Assembly: GCF_900005765.1 (NCBI RefSeq)
Contig: NC_041687.1
Coordinates: forward strand, 62,001-126,000
Length of the DNA: 64,000 nt
Reading direction: 5' to 3'
Source of the DNA: Plasmodium relictum
Taxonomy: Eukaryota > Apicomplexa > Aconoidasida > Haemosporida > Plasmodiidae
Under the pieces are notes generated by a model. It had not been told where the DNA came from and did no database searches. It was given only the letters and a program-made list of their open reading frames with translations. Below are positions 41,255 through 52,629 of this stretch, piece after piece. The position numbers and the translations under genes were made by a program. Position 1 is the stretch's first letter, and each line of letters opens with the position of its first letter.

Positions 41255-43985
41255 TTATTTATTAACTCTATTCATGTTATACAATATACATATATATTTA
41301 TTAATTTTTAAGCCTACATCATTTTTAGCTAATAAAACAGTTCCATAACAATTCCATTTTGCATCGCTACATATAAAATCTGAAACAAAAAAAATAAGTA
41401 AAATAAAATTGAAAAATGTAAGGATATATTTTATTTTTTTATTTTTTTATACTTCTTGGCATATCAAGCACAGCACATTCATCAGGTAGCCACACAAATA
41501 AATGTGATGTATTTGTACAAATTAAAAGTCTGCAAAATAATACGAGAACAGTTGCCATTGACTTTCATTTAAATTTGATAATATCTTGTTTTGTTATAAA
41601 TTGAAATAGTATTATATATTTAACCTTGCTTTATTTAATGTATTATCCCAATGTATATTTGTTACAATATTTTTTTGTTGCAATATAGCTATACATGAAT
41701 GATTTTCCATTTCATATACTCTCACTACATTATTATGTCTTTCTACAAAACGTATATAATTTTGTAATTATTTAATTATTATCATCATTAAAAATATATA
41801 ATTCATTTATTTTTATAGTTTTACTTAATATTTATTTACCATTTATGGCCGCTAAATAATTTCCACATACGCTAAATGATAAAACAGTTATTCCTATTTT
41901 TGATGTTTTTTTTAAAATATTTTTTTTAACGCATTCATTAGATTCTTCCTTTACAAAGAAAAATGCATATGAATAAAGAATTATTAATTGAAATGCTTTA
42001 GAAAATGAGCAGTTGTACTTATATGAAATAAAATATATAAATTCATCTTGATATAGTTTCCAAAAATATAAACATAAAAATAGAACTTCTATTTTAAGTA
42101 TATCACCTTTTCACGTTTTAATTTGTACTCTCCCTCTTTTATTCCTTCTGAAACTATATCATAAAAAATAATTAAAATTTTATAAAGAAAAAAAAAAAAA
42201 ATTTCTTTTATTTTCATTATTTATACTATTGCTATAATAGGCAAAAATTTCATTATCTTTTTTGTGAGAAATTATGTTATATCTAAAATGAAAAAAAGAA
42301 TTGAAGTAAAAGAGATTCATTCAATTACATAACCCTTCTATATATTATTATACATGAAAAAGAAAGAAAATATAAAAAACTCATAAAAAAAAGATTAATT
42401 CTAATATCAGTAAATTTCTCAAGTATTTTAATGAAGAATTTTGTTTTAACTATATTTTGCTTTTATTAATGTATATATATTTTAACTCAGTTGAAAGGAC
42501 ACAATTTATTGAGTCTTTATTTGAAATATTTTCTTTGTAAATCTTCTGAAATGTTGAGAATTTGTATTTCAGTATAATTTATTAAATTTTATAAAGATAA
42601 ATATGATTGATTTATGAATTTTCATTAGAATTTTAAATTTAATTTTTACTAATTTTTGATTAAATGCAATTATATCATCTAACAATAAGGTTTCAATTTT
42701 CTTAAAATTCTTAAGACTTAATATTTCAACCTAGAAAAACATGTATGTTTTTTTGTTTTATAATTTATAATAACAATTAAAAAGTACATTTTTCATAAAA
42801 TGTTATTACAATTCCATTTTCAAATCCTACTGATAAAATGTTTTTTATTTCATTTTTAGTTACGACATTTATACCTATAATTTTAAATGAAATATTAAAT
42901 ATATATTTTTAGTCAAAAAAAAAAAAAAAAAAAAAATACAAAAATAAAAGTAAAAATAATTATATATTCCTAATAATAATCCAATTTCATATATTTACTC
43001 ATTCATTTTATCTAATTAATATTTTTTTTTTTTTCTTCTTTGTAATTTTTACATGGTAACTCATATTCATAAGTATATACAAATAGTAATTCTCCATTTG
43101 CTTTATACATATATAATGATTTTTTTTTATTACTAAAAGTTATTATGTTATTTTCTTTTGTAAATATAATTTTATTGGGATCAAAGTTATTACATGATAT
43201 ATTATTTACAACATTATAATTTAATAAAGATATTAAGGATATTTCAATTTTATTATTATTTTGTATTATACAAGCAAATATGCTACCTTCATCATTTAAG
43301 CAATATCCATTTTTCTTAAATTTTACATTTTCTATATTTACTAAGGATTCTTCAACATTATTTATATCATATACACTAAAACATTTCTAACTTATTATAA
43401 TTAAATTAACAATATAAAAAAAATTATAAAATTATAATGATGTTTTAATAAAATAATAATAATAATGTATTAATAAAGTACAAACTATGCATAGTCAAGT
43501 AATGATAATGTATTAGAAAAATAAAAAAGTAATATAAATAAGACAATAGTAATTTAGAAATTTCCTTTTTTTTTTTTTTTAAATGATGAATATATGTTTA
43601 TCTTTTATTTATTATGATAAAAAATAAATGATTGTAAATGTTTTTATATTACTTTTTCATATTTATATATGCATATCTTGTTATCTTTATAAAGAAAAAA
43701 TGAGACTAAATATGTTTGAAAAAAATCTTCTATTTTTTTAACAACATATTCTTTATACAATGAATATATGTACACACTTCCTTTATCTTTTATCAATGCT
43801 AAAAAATGAATATTGTCATTAGAAAAATCTATATCATCAATTTTATAACTATTTACATAAATTCTGCATATTTCAAAATTTTCTAATTCAGTTAAAAAAA
43901 TTTTATTATCTACTATATGAATTAAAAATAAACCATCATTTGAAAAATAGCATTTGTCACATTTAATTACATGAGACAACTTCAT
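41255..43985 (-). CDS. WRAP73: WRAP73/WDR8 homologue, WD40 spindle-pole protein (11 exons)
   Basis: Minus-strand exons: 43985-43653, 43386-43053, 42874-42810, 42730-42650, 42545-42487, 42282-42227, 42153-42107, 41948-41840, 41742-41625, 41529-41453 and 41379-41255. All phases match, giving 467 residues (human WRAP73 has 460). Collinear matches to the WRAP73 family run end to end: CYFSNDGLFL and GSVYIYSL at the start, then the SVGFENGI/VEILSLKNFKK junction. Later come KIGITVLSFSVCGNYLA, NNVVRVYEM, and RLLICTNTSHLFVWLPD, then WNCYGTVLLAKND near the end. Family members sit at centrosomes and spindle poles and help anchor microtubule minus ends. The start at 43985 fits homology; an in-frame ATG at 44054 would add 23 residues. 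Exon 8 uses an AAG acceptor. Confidence 0.85.
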
Positions 43986-44935
43986 TTTTAATAATTCAAT
44001 AGATGTATAAATACATATAAATATATATTCTAATGAAAAATATTCTTTAATCAATACTTCAAGGACTATTTCAGCTTATTTTTAATAAAATAATTGAATA
44101 AATATGAATTGTCAATTAAAATTTATTTATACGAACTATATATTTATTATAATATGTTTCAATGTAATTCATTTCATTTTATTAAATTTAATCCTTTTTT
44201 GATAAATTATGTAAATATTATTAATAGAAATAATATATAATAAATAAAATTGCTTCAAAAAATCATCCTTTTTTTTTTAATTAGTTTTTTTAATAATAAT
44301 ACATAAACTCAGTTAAAAAGAAATCATAATAAAAAAAAATATAAAATTAAAGAAATTTTAATAAAGATATTTCATTTAATGATGGAAGGAAAAGAAAAAA
44401 AATATTGTTAAAAAAAAAAAAAGAATGATTAGTAAATTAAAAAAAATTTATACTTAACATATATTTATCAATTATAATAATTAAATTAAAATACATATAT
44501 CTTAGAAAGATACAGCAATTAAAATATAAATAATAATGAAATAAACAGAAAAAAAAAAAAATAAGCGCATTAATGAAATAAAAAACCTAAATATTTTATT
44601 AAACACCTAAAATAAATTTCAAGCAAATCTATATTAAAGCAAATGTATGTAATAAAACAATAATTTTTTTTTTTTTTTAATAATAAAACACACTTTTATA
44701 AAAGAAAATAATTATAATATTTTATTTTTCTTTCTTTTTGAGTGAAGATCGAACTAATAAAATTACAATAGTGGAAATTAAATAAATAAAAAAGGAAAAT
44801 TACTAAAAAAAAAAAAAAGGGAAAAAATATAGGTAAGATGGTATATATATGTAGACATAACAAGATCGGTAAAAAAAAAGAAAGTTTCTCTAAATAAACT
44901 TCCAGATTATATTAAAGAAATTACAAAAAAAAAAG
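43986..44935. other. Intergenic region upstream of WRAP73
   Basis: 950 bp between two minus-strand genes. It should contain the WRAP73 promoter and the 3' UTR of the membrane protein. Nothing else is seen. Confidence 0.6.
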
Positions 44936-47054
44936 TTAGGCCCTTCCCACAGTTGATGCGCAACTAGTTCTAGCATCATCAAAGATATATTGCTTCATTT
45001 TTCCAAATTTTGATTTACTAAAAAAAAAAAAATAAATAAATACAATGAAATATGAAATGCTATATGTAATTAAGGAAATATGCAAATTTTACGATGTTAT
45101 CGTAATTATATATATCTTTTAAAAGTAAATTTTTTATATTGTGATTTAACAAAAAAAAAAAAAAAAAAAAGAGCTAACATTATTTAATAAAATAATTTTT
45201 CTATATAACTACTTACTTAAATGACACAATTTTAAAAATTACATAAACAGCTAAAAGTAGGATAATAATAATAAAGAATATCATAATTAAATTTGACATT
45301 TCATTTACTTTTATTGTTAAATTAGTACTTCCAGATGAAACAATAAATTTTTTATCCTTAATTATATGATAAGTTTTCTGCATAAAGTGTTTATTTTCCA
45401 TAAATGATGTAAGTAATGAGTTCTCAGAATCAGTAAAATGCTTTAAATATGAACAACCATTTACCTTATCTACATTCTTAGATTTGTTGCTTAAGTATTT
45501 ATAAAATAGTTTTTTCTCATATATTATTTCCATTATATAACAATTTATATGACCAAAATATTCTGTATCTTTATTTGATATGTAATCTAATATTTTTCTC
45601 TCATATGTATTGTTTTTATTTTTATATATTTTCCAAATCTTAGTTTTTGTACTTACAAAAACAGCAGAAATATCTCTTTTTTGAACAGTTGATATATAAA
45701 AGGTTGGCTGCTGTACATTATTCTCATAAGGAATATAAGATATTTCTTTGCATTTCAAGTCATCTGAATTTAAATTACATCTATATATGTACATTGTGTT
45801 CTTAACAATATCTAAATTAATGTAATAAAAGTTTAAATCATTATAACTATCTTGGAATAGCACTATATCTACTACGCTTTTTAGTTGAAAATATAAATAA
45901 GGCTTATAATTTTTTAATATTACAATGTAATCATCATATTTATATAAAAATGCAGTGTATTCTCCTACAGAAGAAATACTTTTTATTTCTGTTAAAGATG
46001 CATTTTTAAATAAATTTATATGCTTATATAAGGAGCTTTCATAAACAATTTGTAAATTTTTGTATTCAGATATATAATTACTCTGATTAAAAAAAAAGGT
46101 ATTACATTTTTCGAAATTTTTTTCAACTAAATTTTTATTTTTGTGTCTCCATATAATAAATTTATCATCTATTTTTTTATAATCTGACATATTACTAAAT
46201 AAATAAGTATTATTACTATCAATGTATTCATCATTATATAGCTGTAATTTATGTTGTATTTCTTCATCTTTTTGGTAATCTTTTATATTGTTAGGTAAAA
46301 AATTCTGTAAATTACATAATATTGTTTTATTAAAAATGTAATAGGAAAAGTTAATATTCTCAAAATCAACTTTAAATAAGTTTTTAAAATAATCCGATAT
46401 TTTTTGAAGTAAAGGGGCATTATCCTCAATCATGTATAAATTTATTGATTCTAATAATTTTTTATATTCCTCATTTTTTATAAAAGTTGCATTTAATCCC
46501 ACATTAAATGATGGATAACACAAATATTTCGTTGGCAAAAAAACATCATTTTTAATTTCACATAATGCTACACTCTTTATCATATCGTTATTATAATTAG
46601 AATAACTTACTATATCAAATACTTCACTTTTTACATACATTTCTTTTTTGTTAGTTGTATATTTTGTACCATTTTCACTATAATATAAGTCACTAATTTT
46701 ACAGATAACTCCTTTTTTATCATGATTAAGTAAAATTAAATCACCATCATTATATTCAAAAATAAAATTTACATTAACTGGTATTCCATATTTAAAATAA
46801 TTAATTACCTTTGTAAAACTCTTGTAAAAGTATATTTCATCCTCTAGTTTAATTTCTCCTACAACTGAACTTTTTATTTGAAATTTATCTTCGTTTTCAT
46901 TTACATAAATATATTGAAAATTATCTGATTCATTCTTTAAATTATTATCTTTTATATAATTGACGTAAATGAATTTGAAACTTTCAGTAGTAGAACATTG
47001 AACATATATTAAAAAACAAAATGTAAAGATACAAAAATTTAAAAAGTTCATCAT
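44936..47054 (-). CDS. Type I membrane protein with short cytoplasmic tail (2 exons)
   Basis: Exon 1 is 47054-45217 and exon 2 is 45017-44936, giving 639 residues. A signal peptide (about 1-20, MMNFLNFCIFTFCFLIYVQC) precedes a large Asn/Tyr-rich, beta-rich ectodomain (21 to about 585). One transmembrane helix follows (about 590-610). Exon 1 alone would stop right after this helix. Splicing at GTAAGT adds a tail, NKSKFGKMKQYIFDDARTSC followed by ASTVGRA. The clean donor and acceptor, the kept frame and the higher G+C of exon 2 support the tail. I do not recognise a family. The architecture suggests a surface, vacuole or secretory-organelle protein. By position it corresponds to a conserved Plasmodium membrane protein between H2B and RPS4. 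Confidence 0.82.
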
Positions 47055-48250
47055 TTTTTAAAAAAAACATAAGACTCCTTAAATGACTTCATATATCTTA
47101 AAATTAAAAAGGAAAATGGTGCATTTGTTTAATTATATTGAAGCAAAAAAAAAAAAAAAGGTAAACTTTTATGCAAAATATAAAAAGAAATAATAAATTA
47201 TATATTATATTTTTAGTGGCTATGTACTTTCTGTATACTCATAAAAAAAATACAAAACACTTAAAGTAATGCACTTCCTTTATTAAAATTATTGTATAAA
47301 AAGATAAATATATATAATACACCGGAGAGTACGTATATATATATAAAGAAATTTTAAGAATAACTTCGTAGATTATAATAATAATTTATTTTATTTTATT
47401 AAAGTTTTATAAATATATACAACTATTTTGATAGAAATTGTACGAAACATAAAAAAAGATGTTTATCACTAATTAAAAATTTGATGTGCATAACGTTTAA
47501 TTTATTTTTTTTTCTAGTAGTAATCTTCGATCTATTTGTAAAAATTTATTTATAAATTTTTTGTAAATTAAACTATGAAAGATAAAAAAAAATGTTATTA
47601 CACATAATATATGTTACTTTTTCTTTTTTATTTCAATATTAAATAATTTCAAACAACAAATTTCTTAGAAAAAAATACAATTTTGAAAAAAAGAAAAAAA
47701 TTTAAAAAGAAAAAATGGAGAAAATGTAATTTTATGTTTATATACTTTTTTTCTCTGTTGATTATTTTCCAAAATAACAAAGTACTGTTCAAAAAAAGAG
47801 AAAAGAAGAAAATAAAAAAAAAAATGATTAATAGAACAGATTTAGTTTTTAACGTTATTATTATATTTGCACCTTTTTTTTTTTTAAATTATTAACTTAG
47901 AGGTAAAAAACACGAAAAACAAAATATAAAGTTTTTAAAAAGTTGAATTTTTCATTTAAATAAAAACAAAAATGTTTAAAATAAAATAAAATAAAAATTA
48001 TATATTTCATCATTAATTTTTCTTTCTTTTTTTTTTCTTTTGAAGCTTTTTAGATAAAATTTTTTATATATTTTATTGATATTGCATGAAAATTATTAAG
48101 AATCCACACATATGCGTTTATATATATGTTTAAAATTTGTCTTAATAAAGCATAATATTTATTTTTTTTTTCTTTTTCATTTAATTTCTTTTTTTTTTTT
48201 CTTTTTCATTTAATTTCTTTTTTTTTTTTCTTTTTTATAATATTTTACAT
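47055..48250. other. Intergenic region between membrane protein and RPS4
   Basis: 1.2 kb, holding the promoter of the membrane-protein gene and the RPS4 3' UTR. A 29-bp direct repeat, CTTTTTCATTTAATTTC plus T-run, occurs at 48172 and 48201. The plus-strand frame 47683-47895 is Lys/Phe-rich noise. Confidence 0.6.
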
Positions 48251-49217
48251 TTAATTATTTAATGCCTTTAATCTGTTTCTTCTTTCTTCAATAATATCTA
48301 ATTTTATACCTTTCTCCCTTGGTAAACTAATATATGGTTTTACATTGTTTCCAATAACGAAAACATTACTTAATCGTGTAGCAAATATTTTATTTCTTGA
48401 ATCTTTTACATGAATAATATCATATGTTCCTATATTTTTATCTATAGAAGAAATAACACCAACTCTTCCAACACTGTGACCACCTGTTACCATGACCAGA
48501 CTACCAACTTGAAATTTTAGAAATTCTAAAACTTTTCCTGTTTCTAAGTCTAATCTAATGGTATCATTTACTTTAATTTCAGGATGTATATATGGTATAC
48601 TTCTACCGTCATGCGTAATAGCAATAGGCAATCTTCCTTTTCTTAGAATTATCTTTTTCACTTTGCATAATTTATATTGGCTTTCTTCTTTTGTAATTCT
48701 ATGAGGAACAAATCTTCCTTTAACATCATATAATAATCTGAAGTATTCATTAGATTTAGTTATATGGATAACATCCATTAATCCAACAGGAAAGGTACAA
48801 TCAGTTCTTATTTTATTATCAACTTTTACAATTTTCTGAATTAATATCAGTTTCACTTCATCAAAAGTTAAAGCATATTTTAATCTATTTCTTAACAAAA
48901 TAACTAAGGGAATACTTTCAATTAATTTATGTGGCCCACTACTAGTTTTGGGAGCGTACTGACCTCCCATTTTATTCAACATCCAGTGAGATGGAGCATT
49001 TACTCTTTTTAAATGTTTTTTTATTCCTTTTCCCTAAAAATAAAAAATAAATAAAAATTCCATATTTATTAAATATTTTAAAATTCCTAATCATTAAATA
49101 AAAGCATACATTATTTCAACATAAAAAAAAAAAAAATAATTTTTATAAAAATTAATGATTCCATATTTATTAAGCATTCATATATTATAATACATTATAT
49201 AAACATTTATACAATTA

Positions 49218-49254
<37 letters not shown>

Positions 49255-49454
49255 TCGTAAGAATAATATAAATATTTCAGTTCTACATAATAATCAAAGT
49301 AAATTTTAATTTATATAAATATTTTATAAGAACTTCGAAAATTTTGCAGAAACAAATACATACTGTTATATGTAATAAAAAAACACAATAAAAATAGTTA
49401 AAAAAACAGATTGTTTTAATTAATATAAATTTATTTTCATTTTAATATTACCAT
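48251..49454 (-). CDS. RPS4: 40S ribosomal protein S4, with ATG-only first exon
   Basis: Exon 2 (49033-48251) starts [20 protein letters not shown] and is collinear with eukaryotic eS4: the S4 RNA-binding part, the KOW-containing central region ([15 protein letters not shown]) and the C-terminal [11 protein letters not shown]. It lacks an initiator. The RPS4 N-terminus is universally MGKG..., so the Met must come from another exon. The only good candidate is ATG at 49454-49452, followed at once by donor GTAATATT. Exon 1 therefore contributes only the start codon; the intron is 418 nt. The total is 261 residues, the usual size. The protein belongs to the small ribosomal subunit. Confidence 0.93.
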
Positions 49455-49927
49455 TTTTAATTCATAAAGTTATCAAGTTTTTCTTTTATTTTAAAATTTG
49501 GAAATTTATATATATTTTTAATTTATATAAAAAATAAAAAAATCATATAAAAAAATTATGAAATACTTCTCATAAAAAAAATAAAATAGCAATATTTATG
49601 TTATTATAATTATTATATTTTATATCTTTTTTTATGTAAATTTTTTTTTTCATATATTATTTAAATTTTTTCTGAACAGTTTATTTTTTGTTTATTTTTT
49701 GTTTTATTTTTTTTTTTACAAACTCTTCCTCAATGTCAATTATCTACTTCATAGTATTTCTTTATTTTTTGTTAATATTTTTAATACACTATTTTTTTTA
49801 ATATATTTTTTATTTTATTTTTTTATTAATTATTTACATAAAGATACTGAAGAAAAAAAAAGTGTCACAAAACTTCATACACTTAAATCACTTTTTTATA
49901 TTACAAAAAAAAAAGAAAAAATATATT

Positions 49928-49985
<58 letters not shown>

Positions 49986-50993
49986 AGTAAATACATAAAA
50001 CAAAATTTCAATTGAATTTTTTCATTATTAATAATTGAACATCTTTTTTCTTTTTTTTTTTCATTATAAATTTAACCTACACAAATATAGGAAAGATATA
50101 TATTTATAAAAAAATTTTATATTTCAAAATTATTATATCTAAAATATTAATATATAAGAAAATATTATAAAATATAGTAATGTAAAAAAGTAAAATGTTA
50201 AAATGAAACTTTTTCCATATCTATAAATGACGGTTATAGAGAATTTACAGGGCTTGAAAACAATAATGTATTATACTATATATAATAACGTATAAAATAT
50301 TTTATAAGAAAGTAAATTTAGAACATATAATTTTTTTTGATAATTAATATTAAAAAAAACATTTTATTAGATAAAAAACTATAGCAGTTGAACAATTATT
50401 CCTTCATTTTAGGAAAAAAATAGAAAAAATTAATTTAAAAAAAAAGAAAATAATTCCTTATGTATTATTTTGGGGTATATACTTTTAAATGCTCTTATTA
50501 ATGTGAGAAGCTTTATTGGTGTCTCTCTATCTGTATCATATTTTAAAGAATTATATATCTTTTATATTTAAATCATTTTTGTTCTTTATAATTTTAACTT
50601 ATATGACTTTTTATCTTTTTTTTTTTTTTTTTATAAATTATTACCTATTATAAAATACCCATTTTAGTACAATATAAACTAGAAGTATGTAAATTATTTT
50701 ATAAGTTATATAAAAAAAAAAAAATCTATATTTTTTATATCAAATATAAAAAATATAAAAAATATAAATTTTATTTAATACTAGCATTAACAAAGAATAA
50801 TTTTTTTTTTTTTTTTGTGTGTATTTTAAGAAAAATTATTAAATTTATGTAAAAATAAAATTTTTCTGTGTATTTAAATTTACTTTTTTAAAAATAAAAT
50901 TATAAATTATACAATAATATATTTTAAAATATTAAAAGATAAATAAGAAACGCAAATGAATTAATTAAATGTATATAACCATATGAAACCATA
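49455..50993. other. Divergent intergenic region (RPS4 / centrin)
   Basis: 1.5 kb holding both promoters. A (TA)n tract (about 49930-49971) inflates a spurious Tyr/Ile frame. No gene is seen. Confidence 0.6.
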
Positions 50994-51844
50994 ATGATAA
51001 TTGAAAATAATAAAGAATTCACTGTTAATGAAGACATTGAAAAAGAAATTTTTGAGTGTTTTTCTTTATTTGATACAAATAAATGTGGTTATATTGATAT
51101 AAGAGAATTTTATTTTGCTTTAAAATCATTAGGCTTGAATTTTAAAAAAGAAGAAGTAAAAAGTTTATTTTTACAAATAAAAAAAACTACTGATGATAAA
51201 TTAAATTTTGATGAATTTTTTGATATAGCTTCAAAAAATATTCATAAAAGATACAATGATGAAGAAATAGAACAAATATTTTCTTTATTTGATCCAAATG
51301 ATACTGGTTATTTATTTATTTTATTATTATTATTATTATTACTATTTTTTTCTAATAAATTTGTATCTGCAACTATTAGAAATATTAGATATACTAAATA
51401 TTTTTAAATATAACTGGTCTATAATATATATATATATATATTTTGAACTTATTTACAAGAAAAAAAAAAAAAAAAAAACTAAGACAATAAAGAATTTTTT
51501 TGTTGATTTTTCATTTTAGGCAAAATAACATTAAATTCTTTAAGAAAAGTTTGTACTGATATAGGTATTAATATATATATACATATGTAGTATATAAATT
51601 ATAAAATTATATTTGTTCATGTAATTTAAAAAATATTTTACATTTAAAATTTTTTTTTTAAATTTGCATTATTTTATTTATTTTTTTATTTATTAAAGGT
51701 GAGAATATCAGTGATAACGAATTAAATCATATGATTGAATATGCTGATAAAAACAACGATAAGGTAATTGATAAAGAAGAATTCAAAAAGGTTTTATTTA
51801 GTGCATGGAATAATGATCCATTAAGTGATATAGATTCAGACTAA
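50994..51844 (+). CDS. CEN4: Centrin (CEN4-like), 3 exons
   Basis: Exons 50994-51306, 51520-51564 and 51699-51844 join to 167 residues; both introns have phase 1 and split Gly codons. EF-hand 1 (27-38, DTNKCGYIDIRE) looks functional. EF-hand 2 (TTDDKLNFDEF) is degenerate at the first position. EF-hand 3 is split by intron 1 (DPNDTG/KITLNS). EF-hand 4 (DKNNDKVIDKEE) is complete. The length and the tail LSDIDSD are centrin-like. Centrins are calcium-binding proteins of basal bodies and centriolar plaques. Plasmodium has four; the number 4 is taken from position next to RPS4 and PTEX88 in P. falciparum. Reading through intron 1 gives a false Leu/Tyr-rich extension. Confidence 0.92.
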
Positions 51845-52629
51845 TTAATAATTAAGACTTTTAAAAATTTTAAAAAAAAATGAATTCTAAAATTAAAAAA
51901 AAAATTATGTATTAATTCGAGAAAAAAAAAAAAAAAATTCTTTAGAAAAAAAAAAAGTTATATATTTTAAAGCTATATATAAAAAATATGCTTGTAAAAA
52001 TCATTTTATATAAATCTATATATTAAAAACAATTAAGAATAACTAATAAAAAAAAAAAATCATAACATATTAAATAATAAAATAACTTATATTCAAATTT
52101 TATATAAAATATGGCAGGGAATAATTATATTTTTAAATGTTAATATAAATAAAATATTATAATTTAAAAATGAGCAAATGCTTAAAAAATATATTTATAT
52201 ACTATATGTAAATATAAATATATATATTCATATACACATGCGTATAATAAAAATAAATTATAAAACAAATATATATATTTTTTAACGGTATAATTTATGT
52301 AAATACATTTTAAGGAACTATTGCAATTTAAATAACAAAAATAATAAATAAAAAAAGAAAAAAAATTAAATAAAAATAAAAATACATATAATTACATTAT
52401 TTAGGAATAGCTATAAAAAGAGAAAAAAGAAAAATAAATTATAAATAAACAAATATAATGAGTATATATCAAATGAAATAATAGACAAAATATGTATAAT
52501 TTTTATAAATAATTTTATAGTAAGTGATATATACTTATATATAAAATATAGTTTAATTTATTGAATTAATAACATATATATATGTTCCATTTTTGTGTGA
52601 TTCACAAATATCTAATATTTATAAAATTA
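51845..52629. other. Convergent intergenic region (centrin / PTEX88)
   Basis: 785 bp holding the two 3' ends. Nothing else is seen. Confidence 0.6.

Noticed and set aside
43986-44054. Upstream start for WRAP73 giving a 23-residue hydrophobic extension
   Set aside because: Family proteins start close to the CKFSPDG-like strand, so the internal ATG at 43985 fits better; the longer form remains possible.
49930-49971. Tyr-Ile repeat protein upstream of centrin
   Set aside because: Translation of a (TA)n microsatellite within a promoter region.
51307-51407. Leu-rich C-terminus of centrin by reading through intron 1
   Set aside because: It breaks EF-hand 3; splicing at 51306/51520 restores the loop and the rest of the protein.
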